A DNA stretch of 38,800 nt from Myxococcales bacterium (GTDB taxonomy: Bacteria > Myxococcota_A > Polyangia > Haliangiales > Haliangiaceae): the NCBI GenBank assembly GCA_024222395.1, contig JAAEPE010000835.1:1-38800 (forward strand), written 5' to 3'. A program made the translations under genes and the position numbers. Below, piece by piece: positions 24,215-34,133 of this stretch (positions are counted from its first letter, which is position 1; each line of letters starts with the position of its first letter). Under the pieces are notes generated by a model. The model was not told the DNA's origin. It was given only the letters and a program-made list of their open reading frames with translations, and did no database searches.

Positions 24215-26737
24215 ATGCCGGCCTCACGCAAACGCACGACTCACGCCTTAGGAGGCTTGGTGACCCTGCTGGTAGGGATAGGCCTACTGCTCTGGTGGGC
24301 CACGGGCGAGCCGTCGTCGCCCAAGAATTCCGCGCCAGCTGTTGAGATTGACGCGGCCGGCCGAGGCCAGGAATTGGAAGCCCGACGACCGGCACTTGCT
24401 CCCAGAACAGGCAGCGGGGAGCACGTGCTCACAGGCGTCGTTCGTGGGGCCCTACTAGGCAAGCCCATTCCAGGGGCCTTCGTCACCGCCTCACTCGAGT
24501 TGGGCCCAGGCGTACGAGGCGAGGTGCCCGAATCGGGTGAGGCGATTGTCGCGACAACGGATGCCAAAGGAGCCTTCATCCTCTCAGGCCTATACGCGGG
24601 CAGGCATCGCCTGCGCATAGAGGGGCAGGGATTGGTCACCGCCGAGTTGCGCTTCGTCGATGCTCCTGGGGAGGGAGTACTGATGCTGGTCTCCAGGGAA
24701 GTCCAGGTGTCGGGGCAGGTGTTGGGAGGCATGGGAGCCCTGGCCCAGGTGAGAGTATATCTTAGGACAGAGTCGCAGGCGCGGCGCCGCGAAGCGCGTG
24801 TGCAGGCCGATGGCAGCTTCGAGTTTGGTGGCCTCGCAGAAGGGCGCTTTCAGATCTGGGCAGAGGGGCCTGGGCAGGCGGCCCCAATCCAATGGATCGA
24901 GCGAGTAGGAGTAGGGCCGTTTGCGGGGGCAGACGTGACAATGCAGGTGGCGCACTCGGTGACGGGGCGCGTCGTTGAAACGGGTGGTTCAGGCCTAGGT
25001 ATTGTGGCGGACGTAGTGATGCGGAGCGCGACGAGCGATGAGGCTTCTCGCTCCGCCGTCTCTCTGGAGGATGGCACGTTTGTTGTCCCAGGGCTTCTCG
25101 CGGGACGGTGGACCGCCGAGGCCTCCGCCCCTGGCTACGTTCCCAGCGCAATTCAGACCTTCTCCTCCGAAGCTGAGACTGCGCTGCAGCTCACGATTGG
25201 AACGGGTGGGCAAGTCCTCGGAGTTGTGCGCTCCGCCTCCGACAGCGTATTGGCGAATGCCCACGTACAGCTGGTAGGGACTGGCGCTGGAGGCGAAGAG
25301 CGGCGATATGCAGCAGCCAAAGCCACCGAGGGGCAGGCCGCCTCTCTGGCTACAGGTCAAGAGTTTCTAGATAGAGGCGAGTTGGGAGTCCTCTTAGGCC
25401 CCATCCCATTGGTGCCACCTCCAGGAGCTTTCGTGAGCCGAGTTGCGACGCCGGTATTCGACGGTGAAGCTGAGCCCACAACAGTAGTAGCGGTCGGCCG
25501 ACCATCGCGCTTTGTGACGGACAGTCTTGGGCGCTTTCGGATCTCGGGGGTGCAGGCGGGACGATACCGTCTCCACGTAAGTCACGCCGACTTCGCCACC
25601 GCGACCACCGCACTCCTCAATATTCGTGCGAAAGGGAAAGCCGTTCGACAGAACGTAGTCCTGCACACGGGAACCAAACTCTCCGGAAAGGTGCTCACGG
25701 GCGATGGCGTGGCTGTCGCTGGTGCATCGGTCTTTGCGAGATTTTTTGATGGACGAACTCAGGGGGGCTCCGTGACTGATGAAGGTGGTGGATTCGCATT
25801 TGCACCCATCGCAGGAAGGATAGAGCTAGTTGTTGAGGCGGTGGGCTACGGTCGGGTCAAGCAACCTCATAAGCTATCTAAGGGCGGTCTCATCGCTGCG
25901 GTGGAATATCTCGACATCTCCTTGGTGAAGGCGAATGCGGTCATGGAGGGACGCCTTGTCGACGCGGCGGGTTTCCCGGTGCGAGGAGCTCTTGTTGCGG
26001 TAGCAGAGAATCCCAGTGGCCTTCCTGTGCGCCCCGCCCGCAGCGACTCAGAAGGGCTCTTCCGCATTGAGGGGCTCTTGCCGGGGCAGCAGGGGCTGCT
26101 CGTTACGCATTCAGAGCATCCAGAGCTGAGAGTCACGGTCCCAACGTCTGAGGATTTGGAAATCATCGTGCCCTTGGGGGCGCGTATCGAGATTCACGTA
26201 CGAGACGTGCGTTCTGACGCTCCAATTTCGATGGCCAGCGTGGTGGTCGCGCCTAAAGGGAAGAGCGGTGAAGCGCGCGGCACTAGTGATGAGAAAGGGC
26301 GCGTCGTTTTTGCCGCAGTACCTGCTGGCCCCTGCACGATTTCAGCGAGCCTTGATGACTACGCTCTCGCAACGACATCGGCTGTGCTCGTCGCGCAGCG
26401 GTCGCGAAATTCCGTACCGCAGATTGTCATCGTGGAAATGAGCCGTGGCAGCATCTTGGCTGGCATTGTTCGTGACGAGACGGGAGACCGAGTTGCTGGG
26501 GCGACGGTCTCGGCCGGTGCGATACAAACGAAGACGGACGCGGAGGGGCGCTTTCGGCTAGAGAGGGTTCGCGGTGGTGCCATCACCCTCGTTATTCGGA
26601 AGGACGGAGCCGAAAGCCGAGAAACCCACGAGGTCGATAGCGGCGAGGAGCGCGTCACAATGGAGCTACTCTTCGCACCGGGAACTGAAGACGCCCCCGC
26701 AGCCGATGCAGAGACGCCTGTAGCCTCAGAGCACTAA
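24215..26737 (+). CDS. Membrane-anchored protein with carboxypeptidase-regulatory-like repeats
   Basis: The 840-residue protein begins with a basic segment and a hydrophobic helix (about 11-30, GGLVTLLVGIGLLLWWATG), either an uncleaved anchor or a signal peptide. The rest is a series of about seven or eight beta-sandwich repeats of the carboxypeptidase-regulatory-like type. Each has the pattern GxVxDxxGxPVxGAxVxA, then TDxxGxFxxxGLxxGxYxL, as at 75-150, 165-235, 245-325, 330-470, 490-560, 575-650, 660-735 and 745-820. Such proteins lie in the periplasm or on the surface and are often adhesins or scaffolds; no enzyme domain is present. The C-terminus is Ala/Glu-rich. The start ATG has no strong ribosome site. 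Confidence 0.82.
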   Translation: MPASRKRTTHALGGLVTLLVGIGLLLWWATGEPSSPKNSAPAVEIDAAGRGQELEARRPALAPRTGSGEHVLTGVVRGALLGKPIPGAFVTASLELGPGVRGEVPESGEAIVATTDAKGAFILSGLYAGRHRLRIEGQGLVTAELRFVDAPGEGVLMLVSREVQVSGQVLGGMGALAQVRVYLRTESQARRREARVQADGSFEFGGLAEGRFQIWAEGPGQAAPIQWIERVGVGPFAGADVTMQVAHSVTGRVVETGGSGLGIVADVVMRSATSDEASRSAVSLEDGTFVVPGLLAGRWTAEASAPGYVPSAIQTFSSEAETALQLTIGTGGQVLGVVRSASDSVLANAHVQLVGTGAGGEERRYAAAKATEGQAASLATGQEFLDRGELGVLLGPIPLVPPPGAFVSRVATPVFDGEAEPTTVVAVGRPSRFVTDSLGRFRISGVQAGRYRLHVSHADFATATTALLNIRAKGKAVRQNVVLHTGTKLSGKVLTGDGVAVAGASVFARFFDGRTQGGSVTDEGGGFAFAPIAGRIELVVEAVGYGRVKQPHKLSKGGLIAAVEYLDISLVKANAVMEGRLVDAAGFPVRGALVAVAENPSGLPVRPARSDSEGLFRIEGLLPGQQGLLVTHSEHPELRVTVPTSEDLEIIVPLGARIEIHVRDVRSDAPISMASVVVAPKGKSGEARGTSDEKGRVVFAAVPAGPCTISASLDDYALATTSAVLVAQRSRNSVPQIVIVEMSRGSILAGIVRDETGDRVAGATVSAGAIQTKTDAEGRFRLERVRGGAITLVIRKDGAESRETHEVDSGEERVTMELLFAPGTEDAPAADAETPVASEH

Positions 26738-26747
26738 TGCAGACGCA

Positions 26748-28088
26748 CTAGCGTCGCCGACCATCAAGAATGAGCGTCGGCGCGTTGTGTAGCTCCTCGT
26801 CGATCTCGGCTGGCATGGAGCGAATGCGCCCTCGCGTTGGAGCTCCGTCAAGAATAGCTGTGCCCGCCTGGCGCACCCCACCTGGCTGCTCGATGGCATT
26901 CGTCTCGAACTGCTGAGGGGAGGCGTTGATCTCAGTGCGCTCCTCGTCTTCGTCATCGACCCGAGTCGACGCGCCCTGGTCGCACTTTCCACGTACGTCG
27001 GTCTCAGCCTCGGAGTCTTCGACTTGGGTGCCATCAGCGTGCGGGCTGAAGCGTGAAAACTCGGCATTGGGACCGAGCACGTTGGAAATGAGGTTCTCGC
27101 CGACGTCGCTCGAAGGCTCGGCGGAGACTACGTATTCCTCGAGCATGCGCAGCTCACGCTCGATCTCAGAACTGAAATGCTTGCGGACATAGCGGCCCAG
27201 GTGGCTGCGACTGTAGTTGGGCATCGTGCCGCGAAGGAACGAGCTGAGTGCTCGATGCACATCGTCAGCCGACTGGAAACGATTCGCTCGGGACCGTGCG
27301 AGGCACTTGTCGGTAATACTCTCAATCTCCGGGGGCACATTCGGCACGATATCGCTGATACGTCGGTACTTTGCGTCACGAACCTTGATGAGAAGGCCCA
27401 TCTCGCTGGTGGCCGTGAAGGGCGGCACTCGAGTGAGCATTTCGTAGAGCACCGATCCCAGTGAGAAAATGTCTGAACGGTGATCGAGTTTGCGGCCGAG
27501 CGCTTGCTCTGGGCTCATGTACTTGACCTTGCCCTTGATAACGCCTGTTCGAGTCTGCACCCGGCTTAGTGTCGCCTTTGCGATGCCGAAGTCGCACAAC
27601 TTCACCTCGCCCGCGTAGGCACAAATAATGTTGGATGGAGAGACATCTCGATGAACAATCTTGAGGCTCTCACCTGACTTATCCGTCGCGCTGTGGGCTG
27701 CGTGTAGCGCTGCAGCCATCTCCGCGCCAACGTAGGCTGCGTGGCTAGGCGGCATTGGCCTCTTGTCTTGACGACACCTCTCGAGGATGGCGCGAAGGTC
27801 TTTGCCATCTACGTGCTCCATCGCAATGAAGTACTCTCCGTGGGCACGGGCGAACTCGTAGACTCGGGCGACATTGGGATGCTTGAGCAGGCCAGCAATC
27901 TTCGCCTCGTCGACGAGCATCTGAATGATATCATCGTCTTCTGCCAGGTGCGCCAGAACTCGTTTCACTGCCACAATATGGGCGTGCCCCGAGGCATCGA
28001 AGGTCTTGGCCCGATAGATCTCCGCCATACCGCCAAAGGCGATGCGATCGAGGAGGTGGTATCTCCCTAGTTGTTGCGCTCTTCGCAC
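26748..28088 (-). CDS. Soluble Ser/Thr protein kinase of the HRDxSPxN type
   Basis: The 446-residue protein starts with GTG at 28088. The kinase domain (about 8-280) has the glycine loop AFGGMA (17-22), Lys42, HRDVSPSN (146-153) and DFG (166-168). The Lys of the usual HRDxKPxN is Ser, as in the kinase at 21055. After the domain an acidic, Ser/Thr-rich tail (about 305-446) has no recognisable fold and no membrane span, so the protein should be cytoplasmic. It is convergent with the repeat protein gene, the stops being only 10 bases apart, and divergent from the lipoprotein gene at 28252. Confidence 0.87.
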   Translation of the reverse strand: MRRAQQLGRYHLLDRIAFGGMAEIYRAKTFDASGHAHIVAVKRVLAHLAEDDDIIQMLVDEAKIAGLLKHPNVARVYEFARAHGEYFIAMEHVDGKDLRAILERCRQDKRPMPPSHAAYVGAEMAAALHAAHSATDKSGESLKIVHRDVSPSNIICAYAGEVKLCDFGIAKATLSRVQTRTGVIKGKVKYMSPEQALGRKLDHRSDIFSLGSVLYEMLTRVPPFTATSEMGLLIKVRDAKYRRISDIVPNVPPEIESITDKCLARSRANRFQSADDVHRALSSFLRGTMPNYSRSHLGRYVRKHFSSEIERELRMLEEYVVSAEPSSDVGENLISNVLGPNAEFSRFSPHADGTQVEDSEAETDVRGKCDQGASTRVDDEDEERTEINASPQQFETNAIEQPGGVRQAGTAILDGAPTRGRIRSMPAEIDEELHNAPTLILDGRRR

Positions 28089-28212
28089 GTTCTCAGCATG
28101 TTAGCTACCTACCGAAGGCTTGGAAAGTGCTTCAAAGCTGGAACGTCGCAAGTAGTGGCGAGTTTGAGTAGGTGTGTGTCGGATACTTGGATTGTGTGAA
28201 ATGGATCTGCTC

Positions 28213-28223
28213 GGGAATTTCCC
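28213..28223. promoter_or_regulatory. Palindrome upstream of the lipoprotein gene
   Basis: GGGAATTTCCC is a perfect palindrome with five-base arms around one base. It lies where the -35 region of the candidate promoter with -10 at 28240 would be, a usual place for a repressor site. The binding protein is unknown. Confidence 0.35.
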
Positions 28224-28239
28224 CTTTGCACTTTCCGAT

Positions 28240-28245
28240 TATACT
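28240..28245 (+). promoter_or_regulatory. Candidate -10 box for a leaderless transcript
   Basis: TATACT matches the bacterial -10 consensus at five of six positions. It ends six bases before the ATG at 28252, so transcription could start on or near the A of that start codon. No ribosome site is seen before this ATG. The -35 region is weak. Confidence 0.35.
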
Positions 28246-28251
28246 TACATC

Positions 28252-28851
28252 ATGAAACGCTATCTCCTCCGCATCACCACTGTTGTTTGCGTCTTTGCCG
28301 CGGTCTCCTTCGCGGCTCGCTGTTCGAAGTCCGCCAAGAAAGACAACGCAGAGCCAGCCAAGTCAACGACCACCGCTGCGGAGCCTTCAAAATCGGGAGA
28401 CCTAGAAGCTGCGATCGCGGCTCCTGGCAAGAAGACGGTTACAGCGGTCGGCGCCAATGGCAAAACCAAAGTGCTCGAAGTTGGAAGTATCGTCCTTGCG
28501 GAGACCGAGACCTACATCGTCAAGGCCGACATCCCTACAGACCTCGCGAGCGGTTCCGAAGCTACCGTGACGATCAATCTCCTTCCAAAGACTGGGTGGA
28601 AGATCAATCAGGAGTTTCCGACCAAACTCAAGATCAAAGCACCGGAGGGGATCACGGTGAAGACGGATACCCAGGGCGCAAAGGAAGCCGAGAAGTTCAC
28701 CGAGAAGCAGGCACTCTTCAAAGTGAGCTGCAGCCCCGAGGGGGCCGGTGCCAAAGAATTTGCGGCGGACTTCCGTTTCGCGGTCTGCACGGACGCCACA
28801 TGCGATCCAAAGAAGGCCGAGTTGGCTTGGACGCTTAACGTCAAGTAGCTT
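28252..28851 (+). CDS. Small periplasmic lipoprotein of unknown function
   Basis: The 198-residue protein has a signal peptide and Cys24 in FAARCSKS, a weak lipobox, followed by a Lys/Ala/Thr-rich linker. The globular part (about 65-198) is beta-rich. It ends with a motif pair CSPEGAGAKEF and FRFAVCTDATCDPKK, whose three cysteines could form a disulfide or bind metal. The ending recalls the N-terminal beta domain of thiol-disulfide transporters such as DsbD, but I do not assign that family. The ATG at 28252 begins a proper signal peptide; upstream in-frame starts at 28174 or 28201 would bury it. The stop ends at 28848 or just beyond. PrkA follows about 95 bases later. Confidence 0.65.
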
Positions 28852-28946
28852 GTCGGCGCTCGAGCACCTCCCAAGGCACCTACACCTACTGAATCCGACG
28901 CGAAGCTACTGGCTGTCCGGGAAAGCAGGTGTAGAATCTTAGGATT

Positions 28947-31211
28947 ATGGGATCTGAGGGCAAGGGGGTGCGCGCACGACTGAAGATTCTTAGCGAGGGG
29001 CTTCAGACGGGCTTCAAAGAGAAGAAGCGCGTTATGTCATTCGCGGAGTATTTGGACTTCGCTGAAGAGCGGCCGAGAGCGCAGTTGCGCTCGTCGCCAC
29101 AGTTCGCGAAGGATTGCTTCGACCACTGGGGAACGCAGGACGTGAAATACGCCTGGGGCACCCAGCGGCGCTTCAAGCTCTTCGACTGCCCATGGTCCGA
29201 GCGCGGAGACCAATTACTCGGACAAGAGGGGGTGCAGAATCAGGTGTACCGCGCGCTCTGCAATTTTGTGAGCGAGGGGGCGGCCAATAAGCTCATTCTC
29301 CTTCACGGTCCGAACGGGTCCGCGAAGAGCACCCTTGTGCGCTGCATCGGCAGAGGGCTTCAGGCATATTCCGAGCTAGACGAAGGAGCAATGTATCGCT
29401 TCAACTGGATATTCCCCAAGCAGAAGCTCGCTCGGGGCGACATCGGCTTCTCCGGTGGAGATTACGACATTGCCGATGCGTCCGAAAGTTACGCACATCT
29501 TCCCGACGATCTCATCGATGCGAAGTTCATCGACGAGCTGCGAGACCACCCGTTGCTCTTGCTGCCACTCGCCGAACGTCGCGAACTCATGAGCGATTGG
29601 CTCTCTGCGGAGGGCGGTCAAAACGCAGGTGAGGAGGGCCGATTTGTCATTGCTGACTACTTGCAGCACGGACAACTCTCTCATCGAAATCGCGGCATTT
29701 TTGAGGCACTACTCGCAAGCTACAAGGGAGACCTTCTGCGGGTCCTGCGCCACGTCCAGGTTGAGCGATTTTTCATAAGTCATCGCTACCGCGAAGGCTA
29801 CGTGACCGTCGAACCACAGTTGAGTGTGGATGCCCACGAGAGGCAAGTCACCCAGGACAACTCGATATCTGCCTTGCCGCCCGCTCTGCAGTCTCTGGCA
29901 CTCTTCTACTATGGCGGCGAGCTGGTTGCCGGCAATCGTGGCCTGATTGAATACTCAGATCTACTCAAACGCCCCTTGGAGGCTTTCAAGTACTTGCTTA
30001 CGACGGTGGAGCAGTCGAGCGTAAGCCTGCAGAACGCAACGCTATATCTCGACCTCTGTTTCATCGGCACGAGCAACGAGATTCATCTCTCGGCCTTTAA
30101 GGAAATCCCTGAGTTTCAGTCCTTCAAGGGCAGGGTCGAGCTTGTGCGCGTACCCTATCTGCTCGAGCTCTCGCAAGAGCAACTCATCTACGAAGCCAAA
30201 CTGCGGGAAGCTGCGCGCTCGCGGCACGTGGCACCCCATTGCGCCTATGTGACTGCGCTTTGGGCGGTCATGACCAGGGTCCGCAAGCCCGTCGCGGGGC
30301 AATACCCCAAGGACATTGCCGATGTTGTTGATAAGCTAGGGCCGCTAGAAAAGGCCGAACTCTACGGCTCCGGCAAACCGCCGGAGGGGCTCACGACGGC
30401 TCAGAGGCAGGCGCTCCATGCAAGTTTGGCGGACCTTCGCAGTGAGAGCCAGTCGTATCCGGTCTACGAAGGACTCACCGGGGCCTCTCCCCGCGAATTG
30501 CAGAGTGTGCTCTTTAACGCCTCCAACGCCGCTGCGTACGACTATGTCTCGCCACTGGCAATCCTCGCGGAGCTCGAGGAGCTGTGCAAACAGGTCTCCG
30601 TCTACGATTTTCTCAAGCAAGAGCCACAGGCAGGTGGCTTTCACGATCATAGAACGCTCATCGACAAGGTGCGCCAGCGACTCCTCGACCGAGTGCTCGA
30701 AGAGTTTCAGGGGGCGATGGGGCTAGTCGACGATGCCGCGTATCGCCGACTATTCGACCTCTATCTTCTCCACGTCACGCATTTCACAAAGGGTGAGAAG
30801 ATTCGCAACGCGAATACGGGCAAGTCTGAGCCCGCGGACGAGACCATGATGACCAAGGTAGAGAAGACCCTTGGTATAGAGGGGGAGGCCAAGGACTTCC
30901 GCCACTCGCTGATCTCGAAAATTGGCGCCTGGTCCCTCGACAATCCGAATACCAAGCCGATCTACGAGGAGATCTTTGCTGGCTATTTCTTAACACTTCG
31001 CGACTCGTATTTTCAGGAGCACGACAAAGCCGTAGCCCTCGCTGTGGGGCACTTTCTCATGTACGTGAGCGATGGGGCCGCCTCCTTGAGTGACGAGGAT
31101 AGGCTGCAATCTAAGACGATTCTCGAGAATCTCATTGGCCGATATGGCTATCTAGAGGACTCTGCTCGGGACATTATTCGCGTGCTTGCTCGAGCTAGGT
31201 ACAGCAAGTGA
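28947..31211 (+). CDS. prkA: PrkA-type serine protein kinase (AAA+)
   Basis: The 754-residue protein has the PrkA N-terminal AAA+ part, with FAEYLDFA, the Walker A GPNGSAKS (121-128) and the conserved insert around FPKQKLARGDIGF. The C-terminal part is the PrkA domain, with IRNANTGK and a hydrophobic-acidic end. PrkA/YeaG is known in other bacteria for roles in stress and starvation responses, and a Ser/Thr kinase activity has been described. It is longer than the roughly 640-residue YeaG of E. coli. The usual partner genes for a YeaH-like protein and a SpoVR protein are not next to it. AGGA precedes the ATG. It ends just before the phosphatase-like gene. Confidence 0.9.
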   Translation: MGSEGKGVRARLKILSEGLQTGFKEKKRVMSFAEYLDFAEERPRAQLRSSPQFAKDCFDHWGTQDVKYAWGTQRRFKLFDCPWSERGDQLLGQEGVQNQVYRALCNFVSEGAANKLILLHGPNGSAKSTLVRCIGRGLQAYSELDEGAMYRFNWIFPKQKLARGDIGFSGGDYDIADASESYAHLPDDLIDAKFIDELRDHPLLLLPLAERRELMSDWLSAEGGQNAGEEGRFVIADYLQHGQLSHRNRGIFEALLASYKGDLLRVLRHVQVERFFISHRYREGYVTVEPQLSVDAHERQVTQDNSISALPPALQSLALFYYGGELVAGNRGLIEYSDLLKRPLEAFKYLLTTVEQSSVSLQNATLYLDLCFIGTSNEIHLSAFKEIPEFQSFKGRVELVRVPYLLELSQEQLIYEAKLREAARSRHVAPHCAYVTALWAVMTRVRKPVAGQYPKDIADVVDKLGPLEKAELYGSGKPPEGLTTAQRQALHASLADLRSESQSYPVYEGLTGASPRELQSVLFNASNAAAYDYVSPLAILAELEELCKQVSVYDFLKQEPQAGGFHDHRTLIDKVRQRLLDRVLEEFQGAMGLVDDAAYRRLFDLYLLHVTHFTKGEKIRNANTGKSEPADETMMTKVEKTLGIEGEAKDFRHSLISKIGAWSLDNPNTKPIYEEIFAGYFLTLRDSYFQEHDKAVALAVGHFLMYVSDGAASLSDEDRLQSKTILENLIGRYGYLEDSARDIIRVLARARYSK

Positions 31212-31267
31212 GCCGGTGCCGTGCAGAACTTGCAGGGACGAGACCGCTCGTCTTACGCTCGGGCGCA

Positions 31268-32584
31268 ATGCTTCGGTGGCTCACTATAGCGGCGCTTCTC
31301 GCAGGAGGTGCGTCAGCGGCAGATGCCCGCCCGTTTGAGAAGGGGCCGTATCTACAGAATGTCTCCAAGACCTCGATTACGATCCTCTGGGAATCTTCGG
31401 TTTCCACACCCGCTACGCTCACATTGCACACAGAGCCCAAGCGAGTCTTTGAAAGCACGGCAGAGGAGATTCACGAGGTAGTCCTCGATGGTCTCAAGCC
31501 CGAACAGCGCTACCGCTACACCGTGGAAAGTGATGGAGTTACTCGAGTGGGGCAGTTCGCGACAGCACCAGTCGCTGGCGCGCCATTTTCCTTTGTCGTC
31601 TACGGCGATAGCCGGTCGAATGCCAACGCGCACGCTAGAGTCATCGAGCGGATTCGCCAAGAAGTCCCTGACTTCCTTCTCGGCACCGGCGACATTGTCA
31701 ACGAAGGCTCGTCGCGCGCTGACTGGGACGAGCTCTTCGAAATCGAAGGCCCACTTCTACGCGAGGCGGCGATGTTCCCATCGCTTGGCAATCACGATCG
31801 GCAGGGCAGGGGGCGCACCGCTAGCAACTTCCGCAAGTTCTTTTCTCTCCCCGAGAACTCGCCCGATCCAGAGCGATACTACGCTTTTAGTTATGGCAGT
31901 GCGCGATTCGTAATCCTCGACTCAAACACCTACTCCTTTGCTCTCACAGATCAAACCGCTTGGATCGAAGAGCAACTGCAATCCGCGCGACTGGATGAGG
32001 ATACCGAGCACATCTTCGTGAGCATGCACCACCCACCATTCTCTATCTCGCTGCACGGCGGGCAGAGCGAACTACGCGAGGCTTGGACCCCACTCTTCGA
32101 GAAGTATCAAGTCGATGCAGTGTTTTCGGGGCACGATCATGTTTACAGTCGCGCCAAGAAGAACGGCGTTAACTACTTCGTCTCTGGCGGCGGTGGCGCT
32201 CCCCTTTACGGTCGGAAGGCCAAATCCAGGGATATCGACCTGGAAGCGACTAAGTTCTTCGAACGCACCAATCATCACCTTCGAGTGCACGTTGTCGGAA
32301 AGCACATTGAAGTTGTTGCAGTCCGTGCCGATGGCACGATGATTGAGACGCTTAGCTGGGGTGAGTTGCCGAAGATTGCTCTGTCATCGCTTCGTCCCAA
32401 AGTCGAATCACGGCTCCCGCAGGTAGGCTCTGGCGCGCCCTCGGGAGAGATGCGGGCGCCGAGCCAAGCTGCGAGCGCTGCTGCGAAACAGCGAGGAGAA
32501 CGCGGCTTGGGGCTTCTCGGCATTCTGGGAGCGTGCATGACTCTGGGCGCAGGGGTGGTTGCGCTCTGGGCCTGGCGCCAGTAG
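31268..32584 (+). CDS. Purple-acid-phosphatase-like metallophosphoesterase with signal peptide and C-terminal span
   Basis: The ATG at 31268 starts a proper signal peptide (LRWLTIAALLAGGASAADA). A longer reading from the GTG at 31208, which overlaps the PrkA stop, would bury it. The 438-residue protein has a fibronectin-like N-terminal domain (about 25-100, with LQNVSKTSITILWE and LKPEQRYRYTV) as in purple acid phosphatases. The metallophosphoesterase domain has YGDSR (112-116), GTGDIV (139-144), GNHD (174-177), MHHPPF and GHDHVYSR, all metal-ligand motifs. An Ala/Ser-rich linker and a membrane span (about 413-435) follow. It probably acts in the periplasm, anchored to a membrane; the substrate is unknown. 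Confidence 0.87.
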   Translation: MLRWLTIAALLAGGASAADARPFEKGPYLQNVSKTSITILWESSVSTPATLTLHTEPKRVFESTAEEIHEVVLDGLKPEQRYRYTVESDGVTRVGQFATAPVAGAPFSFVVYGDSRSNANAHARVIERIRQEVPDFLLGTGDIVNEGSSRADWDELFEIEGPLLREAAMFPSLGNHDRQGRGRTASNFRKFFSLPENSPDPERYYAFSYGSARFVILDSNTYSFALTDQTAWIEEQLQSARLDEDTEHIFVSMHHPPFSISLHGGQSELREAWTPLFEKYQVDAVFSGHDHVYSRAKKNGVNYFVSGGGGAPLYGRKAKSRDIDLEATKFFERTNHHLRVHVVGKHIEVVAVRADGTMIETLSWGELPKIALSSLRPKVESRLPQVGSGAPSGEMRAPSQAASAAAKQRGERGLGLLGILGACMTLGAGVVALWAWRQ

Positions 32585-32721
32585 CTACTCGCCGCAGCGG
32601 GTAGCTAGACCGCCGAGCGCAAACAATGATCGGTCTGATGGTCCTGCTTTCCCGATTGCAGAGTTGCTCATTTCGTCATTTGCCTCGGCAAAATCCTCAT
32701 TCGCGCCTTGCACACGAAAAA

Positions 32722-34014
32722 TCAGAACTCACCACCCTCGGTCATTCTTTTCACTCGACGGTCTAGCAGCCTCGGCACCTCGGTCCTTGGCACTTCTTCC
32801 TCGGTCCGCTCGCTCATATCCTTGAGCTTGACGGTTTCAGCGGCTAGTTCCTCGTCGCCCACAGTAATGACGAAGTGGCTGCCTAGTTTGTCGGCCCGTT
32901 TGAACTGGGATTTTATACTGGTGGCTCTGTGCTCGAACTCGACGCAGAGCCCGGCAGCGCGTAGCTCAGCAGCCAGGCCGAGTTTGGCCACCGCCGCAGC
33001 CTCCCCTCGACTCACCACGAAGACGTCGGGCTTGGCTCGGTATTCTTCTGGGTCGCCGTCAAGACTCAAGATGGCTCGCTCGACGCCGAGAGCAAAGCCT
33101 ACGGCCGGCACCGAGGGCCCGCCCAGGCTCTCGACCAAGCCGTCATAGCGGCCGCCAGCGACAATCGTGCTCTGCGTACCAAGGCTCTCTGTGCTCGCGA
33201 CAATCTCGAAAACCGTACCCGTGTAGTAGTCCAGGCCTCGGACCATGCGTGCGTCGACCGTGAAGGGAACGCCCATCGAAGTGAGGGCTTCTTGAGCCTG
33301 CTCAAAGTGTGCGGTGCTCGCCTCGCTCAAGCTGTCGAGAATCGAAGGTGAATCCTTCAGAAGAGCCTTACAGGTCTTCACTTTGCAGTCGAGGACGCGA
33401 AGGGGGTTCGTCTCCAGCCTGCGCTGGCAGTTGCCACAGAGCTCGGCTTTGAACAGTGCGGCAAATGCAGTCAGTGCTTCGCGGTAGCGGCCTCGGTCTT
33501 CGCCACTGCCGACGGAATTGATAAGCACCGTGAGGTCGCTGATTCCAACGCTCGAGTACAGCTCATACAGCATGGCAACTTGCTCGGCTTCCACCGTGGC
33601 CTCTGCCACTCCATATGCCTCGACACCGATCTGGTAGAACTGCCGGTACCGACCGGTCTGCATCTTCTCGTATCGGAACATGGGCCCCGAGTAGAACCAG
33701 CGCGTCACTGGCTCCTTGCGGTGCATGGAGTGCTGAATGTAGGCTCGCACACATGAGGCGGTGCCCTCTGGCCGCATGGTCATCGAGCGCTCATTCTTGT
33801 CGGGGAAGGTGTACATCTCCTTTTCGACAATGTCGGTGGCCTCGCCAATACCCCGGGAGAACAGGTCCGTGCTCTCGAGGATCGGCGTGCGAATCTCCTG
33901 ATAGCCGTACCGCGCGAAGAGCTCACGGCACCGGCTCTCGAAGTAGTTCCACTTCGCAGAATCAGGCGGAAGCAAGTCATTCATGCCCCGAACGGATTTG
34001 AGAGTCTCGGCCAT
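32722..34014 (-). CDS. hisS: Histidyl-tRNA synthetase
   Basis: It charges tRNA-His with histidine. The 430-residue protein begins with the conserved GMNDLLP. It has motif 2 RPEGTAS (81-87), the histidine-specific [13 protein letters not shown], the GGRYDGL motif and a C-terminal anticodon-binding domain (about 330-430). Length and motifs are normal. The ATG at 34014 is used. The gene stands alone, convergent with the phosphatase gene and divergent from pyrC. Confidence 0.95.
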   Translation of the reverse strand: MAETLKSVRGMNDLLPPDSAKWNYFESRCRELFARYGYQEIRTPILESTDLFSRGIGEATDIVEKEMYTFPDKNERSMTMRPEGTASCVRAYIQHSMHRKEPVTRWFYSGPMFRYEKMQTGRYRQFYQIGVEAYGVAEATVEAEQVAMLYELYSSVGISDLTVLINSVGSGEDRGRYREALTAFAALFKAELCGNCQRRLETNPLRVLDCKVKTCKALLKDSPSILDSLSEASTAHFEQAQEALTSMGVPFTVDARMVRGLDYYTGTVFEIVASTESLGTQSTIVAGGRYDGLVESLGGPSVPAVGFALGVERAILSLDGDPEEYRAKPDVFVVSRGEAAAVAKLGLAAELRAAGLCVEFEHRATSIKSQFKRADKLGSHFVITVGDEELAAETVKLKDMSERTEEEVPRTEVPRLLDRRVKRMTEGGEF

Positions 34015-34133
34015 GAGGCTGAAATACCATGGGCTGCGAGCACTGGGTAGGGGCGTCCCGAGATCGGCTGAGCTGAAGCTGCAGCGGGCCCTTGCAGGTG
34101 GTGCCTGGAAGACGATAGAACGAGGCCGCCCAC

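Noticed and set aside
28880..28934. Inverted repeat CTACACCT and AGGTGTAG upstream of prkA
   Set aside because: The arms are only 8 bases and 39 bases apart with no other support; it may be chance.
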